Source: Synchiropus splendidus (taxonomy: Eukaryota > Chordata > Actinopteri > Syngnathiformes > Callionymidae). From it: a stretch of DNA of 64,000 bases. Position 1 is the stretch's first letter. Every line of letters begins with the position of its first letter. A model generated the notes under the pieces. That model was given only the letters and a program-made list of their open reading frames with translations. It was not told where the DNA came from and did not search any database. Of this stretch, positions 24,433 to 62,249 are shown piece after piece. The stretch covers positions 31,836,937 to 31,900,936 of the forward strand of contig NC_071334.1 of the NCBI RefSeq assembly GCF_027744825.2. The letters run 5' to 3'. The position numbers and the translations under genes are program-made.

Positions 24433-24493
24433 CAGGGGTTGGACAAAATAATGGAAACACCTTACAGCTGAGCTTTATTTTGTCCAACCCCTG
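24433..24493. mobile_element. Short perfect-hairpin MITE (Tc1/mariner-like ends)
   Basis: The 19-base sequence CAGGGGTTGGACAAAATAA at 24433 is repeated as its exact reverse complement ending at 24493, with a 23-base loop. The sequence is known to me as the end of a family of fish mariner-like repeats. TA precedes the left end, but the right end is followed by GA, so the duplication is not intact. Confidence 0.7.
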
Positions 24494-24810
24494 GACATGT
24501 TTGTTACGCTTGTGTCATCCATCCATATATACTGTATACATGTGCCGTGATTTGACATTGCGGTGGTGCTGGTGTGTCTGGGCAGCTCCTCAGGGTGGCA
24601 GCAGACGCACCAGTTTTCACTCTGGGTAATTGCTCTCTCGTGACACGCCTCCTGTCTGTCTCCTCTTTCATCACGGCCAAAGTTGGAGTAACTTTTTTCT
24701 GCCTACAGAAATGAAGTGTTGACCTTGCTGGTGGCGCGTGGAGGAAGGATGCCAACTACATTTTGAATTCAAATTCTCTCCGCTCATCAGGCTTTTCAAC
24801 AAAAGCCGCC

Positions 24811-48637
<23,827 letters not shown>

Positions 48638-49794
48638 CTTCAAAGCAGAACAAAAACATTTCAATGCCAGGATTTCACATCTACTGCCAACACATTTGTC
48701 ACAGTCACACCATAATATGACAAAACACACACTATGTAGCTTTTAGGAAATCTGTTTTGGTGACAGTCTTCCTCTGAACTGCACTGGATTTTGACACTGA
48801 TGAATTCAAAATATAGATTGCTTCCATTCTTCGATTGCTTCACCACACTTTACACACGCTAGAGATCTGATTGGATTGTGTGGTGTTGACACACAGCCTT
48901 ATACCTGTTTGAAAAAGAAAATGTGCTGATGATTGTGTATGAAAATAAACAAGTATGACTTGTACAAGTAATGACGACAGTGATACTTTTGATAAACATC
49001 TACTGACCATTTACAATCCTGGATATACATTTTATTTAAACCCTTAAACGCATGCAGTGCATTGAGACACTTGTAGTGTGACTGGTAGGAGTGCCTCTAT
49101 AATTGTAGATGCAGTGTGTGTTCAGACTAATCTCCTTGGAAGTCATCACACAGTGTTAAATCGAATCCATGTTCAGAGCTGAACTTGGGGACGGAAGGGT
49201 GGAAATAGTTACACAGCGGCAGAGCAATCAATCGATCACAACAAAGGTGGAAGTATATCGGCCATGACTCCAACACAGACTGGCTGCTTGCATGCACCTC
49301 TCCTCATTGAGGCGTGCCCATTCTATTCACACTGGAGTGAGCTCTCACAGGAAGTGTCATTGTGGAATTGAGTTGCCTACTGTTAAATTGTTTGTTGGCG
49401 TTTCCAGCAGCTTCAGCTGAGGTCTGTAGAGTCAGACACCAGCTAACGGGTACAGAATCAACACAACGTTGGTTCCTGCAACGCGATCTCGGTCCAGAGT
49501 GGAGATTGCACCTATGTTACTGTTATGTTTAATTTCATTAAGAATGCACTGGTGTATCTTCTACATTTGGAGTGAGATGCATTGTTTGTTCTATTATTTT
49601 TACATTTAATTTTCATTGTTTCTCAAATAATTGTATTTCCATTTCAAATATCAAGTTCCACCATAAATGGTTGCATCAAAATGAGTCACTACAAATCTAG
49701 ATTTATGTATTTGACCACATTAGGTGAAATCATTTTCCCCAGAAATGGTTTTCATTATTTCAGTCATATTCAGTCTTTGAAAAGCAGTTGGTGT
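48638..49794. other. myof 3' UTR and myof-aarsd1 intergenic region
   Basis: AATAAA at about 48943 is a good poly(A) signal for myof, 300 bases after the stop. The rest, up to the aarsd1 stop codon at 49795 on the other strand, shows no gene. The two genes converge. Confidence 0.6.
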
Positions 49795-52124
49795 TCATTC
49801 CTCCTGTGAGTTGCATTGTTTGCAACGTTGCTGCAGTAAAAGTTCCAGTTCTCCCCTCCGAGTCAGAGTGTTGGCTTTGCCTTGAAAGCGACCATTTTTT
49901 CCAGCTCCCTTTCCCTGAAGCAGCTCCAACACCCTGAAGGACACAGGAATATTAAAATATTGCACACAGAGCACTCACATGGAGGAGTGTGGCCTACCGG
50001 GGTCCTAACTCTGTCACTTGTTCACTAGGTCCCGCCAGCAGAAACAAACCAGGTCCCTTTTCTTCGCCGACCGTTAAAAACACTAACGTTTCCTGGAAAT
50101 TGGAAGGAACAAATGTACCAGCGTATTACGACGCAATTTGAATTTGGTCTTTGTCTCACCTCAGTATTTATTTCATTGGCGATGATATTCATAAACTCAT
50201 TATCTCCCTCTTTCCTGTGAAGACAAACCATTTAGGATAAATGACATTTACAGTTACTCAGTAAAGTTTGCAACTTTTATTAAAAAAAATATCACTAGTT
50301 TTGTACACAACAAAAACCTCTTACTTGTGAAGGGTGAAGAAGTTCCCCCTCTGTGGATCGTTCTTAAAGTTCTGAGCGATGAGAACGGCCATGTCTCGGA
50401 GAAGACTCAGGTTTGTCTGCAGAGGACATTTAAATCATATCAATTATTCCTTCATTCTTTTCTATCCATTAAAAATAGAGACAGTATGTTCTCACTTTCT
50501 GTAGTAGCTTCAAAGATTTCAGGGTCTTATCAACCGCCTCAATGTGCTCATCCGGTCCAGTTCTGTTCAAAGGGAGAATTCTGAAAGATGCTTCTTCTTA
50601 CGAATTCTGAATTTTTCACGTACTTTAAAAGAGACACTAGAGAGCGCTCTGTGCTGTAGCTTTTCTCTGCATACTTCAGAACCCTGTTTCCGGCCAAGAA
50701 AATCAGGTTGGTTTTGTTTTTCTTTCCTTTCTCTGTTCCAAGGATTTTTATCACCTAAGAAACAATCATACAAGTTAAAATCGCTTAGCACTTCATCTCA
50801 TCTTGCACACGCTCCTCACGAGTAAATATATGAACCCAATCCTCTGATACGCTACAGTGCAACTTCACATTAGACGTTTACCTGTAGGTGACTGAGGTTG
50901 GACACGTGAGTTCCACAACACATATTGGCATCGACACCTTCAATATCAATGATCCGAATGGGACCAGCATGATCATCTGGCAGTCCGCGACTCCGTACCT
51001 TGAAATGACAAACACATCTTGCTTTAGAATACATGGTCATTGACCGTCTTCTCTGTAAATAAGCACCTTCTCCAGCGCCGGGTCATCTATGGCCAGCAGC
51101 TGCACGCTGACGGGGACGTGAGCCCGGATCTTCTCGTTGACAGCTTCCTCAAGAGCCTGCACCTGGTCGGGTTTCACAGACGGCGTGTCCAATTCTATTG
51201 TACTTCTCTGCCGCCCCAGTTCCCTATAAACAGAAAACTTAGCAAAGAGGTACCTTGGATTGCTGTAGTTGAAATCATGAACGAACCATGAGGTGGTTTT
51301 ATATCCAAACATTGACTCTGCCAGAGCTGTGATCAAATGTTGACCTGACGGGAGAACAAGCAGGTGAATAAAAGACCTTGGGAGGCCGATCAAGAATGAC
51401 TGCTAACCAGAATGCTGCTGCATATGATCGAACCTCCTCTCCCAGTCCACCTTGACTCGCACCTCCTGACCCTCCTCCAGAGCCGCGCTGATAAAGTGAG
51501 CAGCTTCCTGGCCCTGCCGGGTCACTCTCAACACTGGGATGTCGGCGATCAGCCCATGATCGTCGGGCTGAAAGGATTTTGATTTTAAAAAAATAAGCAA
51601 AAAAAACGTCACCAATTAAACTGAGAGCACATAGATAACAACAGAGCACATCATGAGATAACACTTTATTACCAACTTCACGAAACCCCATGACCAGATA
51701 CTCTCAGTACTACGCTACCAAAAGGAAACTTACCTGTCCGCCTCCTTCAGGGAATAAGATTGTGTCCCTCAGTTTGACGGTAAAACCTTTGACCGTTTCT
51801 TTCTTTCCATTGAGCTCTCGTTTGAGTTCGGCTGGACAGCAGGAAACTACGGTGGTGACAAACTAGAGAGGAACAGAAAATACGCACTTGAATTTCCAGT
51901 ATAAACGAGCACGGTTGGAGGGGAAAATGCTTAAAAGTATTTGGGTTTAATTTCCAGACAGGCATTATAAGGTTTACACGTGAAGTAAATGGTGTAATAA
52001 TACGGGTTACTCTTGCATAATCAGTTGTGTTAACCTTACGGGAAGAGTTTCATGCACTAGAAAACAGCGGGTTACAACTGCCTACCTCTTGCATGTAGCA
52101 GTCCCTCTGGCACTGGAAAGCCAT
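49795..52124 (-). CDS. aarsd1: Alanyl-tRNA editing protein AARSD1 (complete)
   Basis: Free-standing trans-editing factor that hydrolyses mischarged Ser-tRNA(Ala) in the cytosol. Exons high to low: 52086-52124, 51734-51862, ~51410-51569, ~51287-51343, ~51065-51226, ~50881-50999, ~50625-50755, ~50499-50570, ~50328-50417, ~50161-50217, ~49999-50089, 49795-~49933. Editing-domain metal motifs are intact: HSGQH (at an exon border) and CCGTH in GVDANMCCGTHVSNLSHLQ. The C-terminal part contains VLELLQGKGAGKNGRFQGKA, the glycine-rich end of the AlaX-L/AlaRS C-terminal domain, and ends CNSQEE. Start codon MAFQCQRDCYMQE. All checked phases agree. Same strand as ptges3l upstream, with which it forms a read-through locus in mammals. 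Confidence 0.95.
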
Positions 52125-52509
52125 AGTGGTGACTTCTTTAAAAGTCTATTACACCATGCAGCAAGCAATTCGATCTGCTGTGAGCAGGAGCTCAGGCTGA
52201 ATGGGATATTCTTCTTCGGTTTAATTGGAAGGCTTATAAACTAGTTCGAGGACAATACCGCCGACTACTGTGGAGGACTTGTAATTGCGTGAACACAAAT
52301 GCACGTTACCATCTTTTTTCGTGACGGAATTACGCGTTTTAAATAGATCAAACTATATTTTGGCTTGCTAAATGTAGGTTGATATTGAGTCAATGCGGAG
52401 ACAGACGCTCTCAAGTGTTCATGAAAAATCTTTTTTTGAGTTTCAAAATGCGTGGCTGCATTATACAGACATAGATAAATACACGTTGTATTTTATTGTT
52501 TACAAGAAA

Positions 52510-53100
52510 AAAATTATCACCTTTTATCACCTGCCGCTTATCCGGGGTCATGTCGCGGAGGCAACATGAAGCCCAAACTTCCCGGTCCACACAAAGCTCC
52601 TCCAGCTCCTCCCGGGGGATCCCGAGGCGTTCCCAGGCCAGACCGGAGACATCATCTCTCCAGCGAGTCCTGGGTCTTCCCCGGGGTCTCTTCCTGGTAG
52701 GACATGCCCGGAACACCTCCCCAGGGAGGCGTCCAGGGGGCATCCAGATCAGATGCCTGAGCCACCTCAACTGGTTCCTCTCGATGTGGAGGAGCAGCGG
52801 CTCCACCCCGAGCTCCTCCCGGATGACCGAACTCCTCACCTTATCTCTAAGGGTGCGCCCAGCCACCCTGCGGAGGAAACTCATCTCAGCCGCTTGTATC
52901 CGCGATCTCATCCTTTCGGTCATTACCCAAAGCTCGTGACCATAGGTGAGGGTGGGAACGTAGATCAATCGGTAAATCGAGAGCTACGTCTTGTGACTCA
53001 GCTCCCTCTTCACCACGACGGTCCGATACAGCGACCGCATCACTGCTGCCGCTACACCAACCCGTCTATCAATCTCACGCTCCCTTTTAGAAAATTATCA
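52510..53100 (-). mobile_element. 5'-truncated LINE insertion with 10-base target-site duplication
   Basis: The minus-strand frame contains VPTLTYGHELWVMTERM, then IQAAEMSFLRRVAGRTLRDK, RSSVIREELGVEPLLLHIER, RGRPRTRWRDDVSGLAWERL and GIPREELEELCVDREVW: the C-terminal end of a very common fish non-LTR retrotransposon protein, of Rex/RTE type as far as I recall. The 3' end is followed by a short GATAAAAGGT repeat. AAAATTATCA occurs at both borders (52510-52519 and 53091-53100). The 3' part is nearly open, so the insertion seems fairly recent. Confidence 0.8.
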
Positions 53101-53754
53101 TTGAAAGTTTAAATGAATTAAATTAAATTCAGTTCAAAACAATTTTGGTATCAAATTCAATAAATCACAGAGCATTTGTTCAAAACCAACTGATCAAAAT
53201 TGAACAAAATATTAACAATTGAATCATCAGTTAAGAATTAGTAGTCTTGTCACTGGCACACAGTAAAATGCCTGGGGTATTAGAAAAGTGTTTCCATCTT
53301 TGTAAATTAACCATTAATAAAAGAGCATTGCCAAAAAAAATGTCAAAAGTAACTGTTTAATTCTTAAAGATCAATGGCTGCATGCATGTGTGTGCTCTTG
53401 TACAGCTGTCCTTGTGGGGACAAATTCTTGGACGCACACCAACAGTGAGTGTGTCGGTCCACAAATGTCCAAGCCTCAATTTGAGAATGAAAAGGTCAAA
53501 ATAACAGGGTCATTATAATTGGGTTTCACAAATGTGTTTGTGTGCATTACAGCCATGCGCCAGACCATTATAGCTGACATCGGTTTGCATTTTATTATCA
53601 AATTGTGATATGAAATTGCACAGAGGAAAACAGTAATACAATAAATAACCAATATAAAATGTAAATGAAAACATATCCAGTCATAAGCACACACAATAGG
53701 CTCGAGAGATAAACAGGTCTCCTTTATGCACTTCAGACATCGACAGAAAGATCT
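53101..53754. other. Spacer between the LINE and the ptges3l stop
   Basis: AT-rich. Around 53400-53530 the sequence TCCTTGTGGGGACAAATT and a later GTCCACAAATGTCC resemble another dispersed fish repeat built on GGGGACA/TGTCC inverted ends, but the match is too weak to name. No exon seen. Confidence 0.3.
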
Positions 53755-55266
53755 TCAGTCAGACTGCAAGAAAAGGTACCAGGATATCAGCGTCATTCAT
53801 CTCAAATTTATAATTCTTGATGTTTACTTGACTTACATCACTCAGGTCACCCATATCAGGTGCAGCTCCTTTATTTGAGGCCATTTCTTGAATCATCTGA
53901 AAGAACAATAATTGTCACTTTGACGACTAAAATAAGCATGTTGTGAATGAGTGATTTCATGAAAAGCATGTCGACGTACATCAACATATCTGTCATATTC
54001 TTCTTTGCCTTCATCTTCCTCATGCTCCCAGTCCCTCCAGTTGTCAAAATCTACAGCGATCCAACTGGGCTGTGAAGAGAGAGGCAAGGTTTAAAACAGA
54101 GATCTCAAACTCCATTGACCAGGTGGCCAGCAGAGGCCAAATCTTAGTGAGGCTGAGTCGCAGACCAGAGGCAGTGAGGTGTCTTGTTTTTTTTCTTTTT
54201 TTGTGGCATTGTAGATTGTTTCATTTATCTTACGCCTGCAATAAAAACCATTTCTAACCGTCTTATATTGCAAGGAGAAGGACAGCCCTGTTGGGGCCAC
54301 AGTCATGCTCTACGTGATCATCTAACATTGAGTCGCTGAACTGCATCCACTTTAAAACTAGTTTAAACTGTACCTGGAACTGGTTTAAAAAGAAACCAAA
54401 TGATTAGAGATAATGAAATACACTGCCTTTTCTATCATGTAGTCAATTCTCAGACACACACACGCAAAATGCATTTTAAATGACCAAACTGTAATATTCA
54501 AACTAGTGTTTATTGTCATTTAGAGTTTTCATCAAAATTCAGAAAAATTTGGTCAAACATTGTTCAGATTTGTTTCATTTTATTATATTAAATTTTCCTT
54601 GTTACCAATAGTGCATGCATTAATGTTCGGAATGAAGACTTTTTCCATGAGACATAATTTTGACGAATCTCGTAAAGTAGTGATAATCTCGATATTTTTT
54701 GTTCTGTCTGTTCTGAAAGTTACCTTCGCAGGATCCTTCTGTAGTCGAGGCCATGCGTAATCTGGTTTGCTCTTCCTCAGCAAGAGGTTAATAGTTCGAT
54801 CATAGACTCGTTCCCTGGAGTCCTAAATGAAGCGAAAGAATACATGGAATTAAAAAATGGCTAACTCCTGTCGAGGTTGAGTAACGCCTACTCACATTGA
54901 TTTGGATTGTTTCATAGAAGTACAGCTCGTTGTAGAAAACATCATCAGTGTCGTTTTTACAGCTGTGATGAGAAGAAGAGTACAGCGACATTACATAATA
55001 CCTGACATAGGCGGTCGAGAGTTGTGCCACCGATTCAGGTTCTTACCACAAAATCATTTTGTCCGGCTGGATGTCAACCTGAACATCTTTTGGCCTTTGA
55101 ACCCTGAAGTTGACGGTGACATATTTCTTTCTGTCGAACCAAACTGCATTTGCCGGCTGACTGAAAGACAAAGCAACATGCTGTTAACATTCACCAGAAT
55201 CACAAGTTCCTCTCAAACCTACCTGTCTTCTGGTCTCAGTATTTTGGGCTTGTTGACTTTGATCAT
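53755..55266 (-). CDS. ptges3l: Prostaglandin E synthase 3-like, p23/CS-domain co-chaperone-like protein
   Basis: Exons high to low: 55223-55266, ~55050-55163, ~54897-54963, ~54725-54822, ~53981-54069, ~53838-53897, and a tiny last exon 53755-~53763 (Ser-Asp-stop). The protein starts MIKVNKPKILRPED. A CS fold follows: AVWFDRKKYVTVNFRVQRPKDVQVDI, NELYFYETIQIN, YDRTINLLLRKSKPDYAWPRL. Then come PSWIAVDFDNWRDWEHEEDE and an acidic tail (AAPDMGDLSD). The W-x-x-W-E-x-x-E-D-E motif is typical of p23. It probably binds HSP90 clients or acts as a p23 relative; the PTGES enzymatic label is by family name only. Lies 1.6 kb upstream of aarsd1 on the same strand. Confidence 0.93.
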
Positions 55267-55360
55267 TGTGAAAAACAGAGGTGATCTGCTCCTTTAGTTA
55301 ACAGAGAGCTAAAAAGCATGTGTGGTGGTGGAGTACTCGCATGCAACAGGCCCACAGAGC

Positions 55361-55387
55361 TATTTAAAGAGCAGCTGGTATCAGCTG
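55361..55387 (-). promoter_or_regulatory. Candidate ptges3l core promoter: TATA-like box and paired E-boxes
   Basis: On the minus strand, CAGCTG at 55382-55387, CAGCTG at 55372-55377, then TTTAAATA at 55368-55361, about 95 bases before the ATG. The two E-boxes are exactly 10 bases apart, one DNA turn. CAGCTG pairs close to a TATA/MEF2-like AT element suit a bHLH (for instance myogenic) input. The site is seen; tissue specificity is inference. Confidence 0.45.
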
Positions 55388-56231
55388 TTGGGGAGGGGGT
55401 TCCTCTCTAAACCCCCTCCACAACCCTTTATGGCCCATCGTAGAAGTTTCAAGAAAAGACAAACATTTTCTGCTTACTCCAGCTTGGTGCTGGACAGAGT
55501 TAGCCACAGATTTAAGAATAAAACAAACACATCACTTGAGTTGTAAAACACCTTTTTTTAATATTGATAAAGGGTTGAGAAATTTCCTTCTTTAAAAAAG
55601 CATGCAAACTGAACTTAAACACAAAGCAATATAATACCTGACATACTTTGCCTTAAAAAACATGACATTAACTGTGCCAAAAAGTTTTACTAAATAATCA
55701 GAATTCATGTCAAGATAAATTAAAATATTAGTGTTGCTGTGTTTGAAGTTTAATATACTGTATCTACACACTGCAGGCTTGAGTGCAGATACAGGCCAAA
55801 ATGGCCAAAACTAAGATTCTCCAGAGGTTTTTGTTCTGGCTCTAGGAACAACCTGAGAATTATAATACTTGAAAATAGTGAACCCTTTCCTTTCCTATAA
55901 ATGTCCTACAATGTGCTCCCTCACTTCTCTCCCATGCAACAGTACTGAGACGATATCAAACTCTTCCCCACGTCTGACTTAAGTGAATCGACAGGTGGAA
56001 GCTCCGTCAAGGCCGATGACAATTTCAGTGGATTTCGCCCTCTAGTGGTCTGACGAGTAATGCGCATTCATTTCGTCACCGGAAACACACTCAGACACAG
56101 TCACTAGCCTCAGCCGTGGAGGTGGCGGGTTTCAGATATAGTGGACTGTCTTGTGTTTATACTTGAAAATTCAATAAAACTACAGTTTTACTACGCACAT
56201 TTCCCACGAAGCAACATCAACCAAGCCGAGG
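55388..56231. other. Intergenic region between divergent ptges3l and kat7
   Basis: The left part is AT-rich; from about 55960 the sequence is richer in CG and should contain the kat7 promoter and 5' UTR. No TATA box. No other gene seen. Confidence 0.5.
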
Positions 56232-60993
<4,762 letters not shown>

Positions 60994-61640
60994 GCCGGCT
61001 AAACCACCTGCAGCACCATGGACGTGCTAACCGCCCTCAAGTTTTTATGTTGTCAACCATCTTTTTATAACATTTTATACACCTCTTCGAGATTTGTAAT
61101 ATTCCCAGGGTTTTGTGTTCCAGTCGGATCCTTCTTTATCTTCTTCAGAAAAGCTTTGAATGTTCTCTGACACTCTGTCCCACAGATTCAATGAATGTTG
61201 TATTCAGGGAAAAAAAACGACACATTTGGAAGATTTTCAGGCATTTTTTTATTTCCTTCATGAAATGTGCTTCATGAGTTCAAGAGCTGTTTTTGTTTGC
61301 AACAGTTTTTTTTTAAAGAAAGCTGTATGATTGTATGTTCCAGGTTCTTTGGTTGCTTTAAAATTGTATAGAAGATTTCTTTCTGTCTTCCCCCATCAAT
61401 ACTGAACTGTGAGCCATTCCTCTGGTGCCCCTGCCGTGTAATGAAAGAAAGTTTTGGAAAAATAGGTCAAAATGGCATAGAGTCATAGACAGTACCGTGT
61501 TCCTGTGGTTTCTGTGAAACGTCAGCCGTTGATGCGGATGGAAAGTCTTCAGGTCCATCTGTGTCCCAAATGAAAGCATCACTGTTACATTTGTTCAGTA
61601 AGTTGGTATTTTTGAAATCAATAAAGGCGCCCGGATATTT
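60994..61640 (+). terminator. kat7 3' UTR and poly(A) signal
   Basis: AATAAA at 61620-61625, 630 bases after the stop. No AATAAA on the minus strand lies between here and the tac4 stop at 61664; the nearest (TTTATT on the plus strand, 61248-61253) is inside this UTR, so the two 3' ends may overlap. Confidence 0.6.
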
Positions 61641-61663
61641 TCATTGGCGAACAAGTGTTATAT

Positions 61664-62192
61664 TCATTTACAGTCTGTGTGTATGCTTCTTCCCATCAGG
61701 CCCACGAACGATTCTCCTTTCTTTTCTGCAAGTGAAAGATGACAGCTCTGAGCCAAATGTACCCTTATATTTATAATTGGTTTTTTTTTTAATGATGCTT
61801 ACTTCTGGTGAACTTAAGTGGCCTTCTGGTCCCTGCCCAAGGTCACACAGAAAGCTTTAAGATTAGGTTCAACGAGATTAAAATTGAAAATGCAATGAAT
61901 AAAAAGTAGTCACCGGAGCGTTTGCCCATGAGTCCATAGAAGCGATTCGCCTTTGATCTTTTCCACAAAGCCGTGAGTGGAAGGTTTCTTTGGGGGCCAT
62001 CCTGTTTGGAATGGTGAGTTTAGCACATACCACTTGTTAGGCAACAGCGATGTTAGTGACGTCTTCTGCTCTACAACTCACCCATTTCTGGAATAGTTCA
62101 GGAGAGGCTTCCACGATGCGAGAAAGTGCGAGAGAAGTTTGGACCAAAGTGCAAAATGTCAGAGCAACAACCTGAATCTTCCAGCTGTCCAT
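61664..62192 (-). CDS. tac4: Tachykinin precursor 4 (two-peptide prohormone)
   Basis: Secreted neuropeptide precursor. Four exons, all phases consistent: 62082-62192, 61914-62001, 61803-61832 (30 bases), 61664-61725; total 96 residues. Signal peptide MDSWKIQVVALTFCTLVQTS. A first tachykinin core ANRFYGLM-GKR in exon 2 follows the dibasic site KR in LWKRSK. A second core GESFVGLM-GR in exon 4 follows KKK. F-x-G-L-M-G plus basic residues is the hallmark of amidated tachykinins acting on NK receptors. Adjacent to kat7, as TAC4 is to KAT7 in mammals, which favours tac4 over tac1 or tac3. The second core is followed by a single Arg then Ser, not a dibasic pair. The short C-terminal tail is S-I-H-T-D-C-K. 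Confidence 0.85.
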
Positions 62193-62237
62193 GTCCAGAC
62201 CAGGTCTGCTCCCTGCCCAGGGTTGATACACACAGCA

Positions 62238-62243
62238 TTTATA
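62238..62243 (-). promoter_or_regulatory. TATA box of tac4
   Basis: TATAAA on the minus strand within GTGTATAAATGC, about 45 bases upstream of the start codon at 62192. This puts a start site near 62210 and makes the 5' UTR very short unless another exon exists. Confidence 0.55.
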
Positions 62244-62249
62244 CACGCA

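Noticed and set aside
52496..52939. Plus-strand frame of 147 codons
   Set aside because: Antisense to the LINE C-terminal protein.
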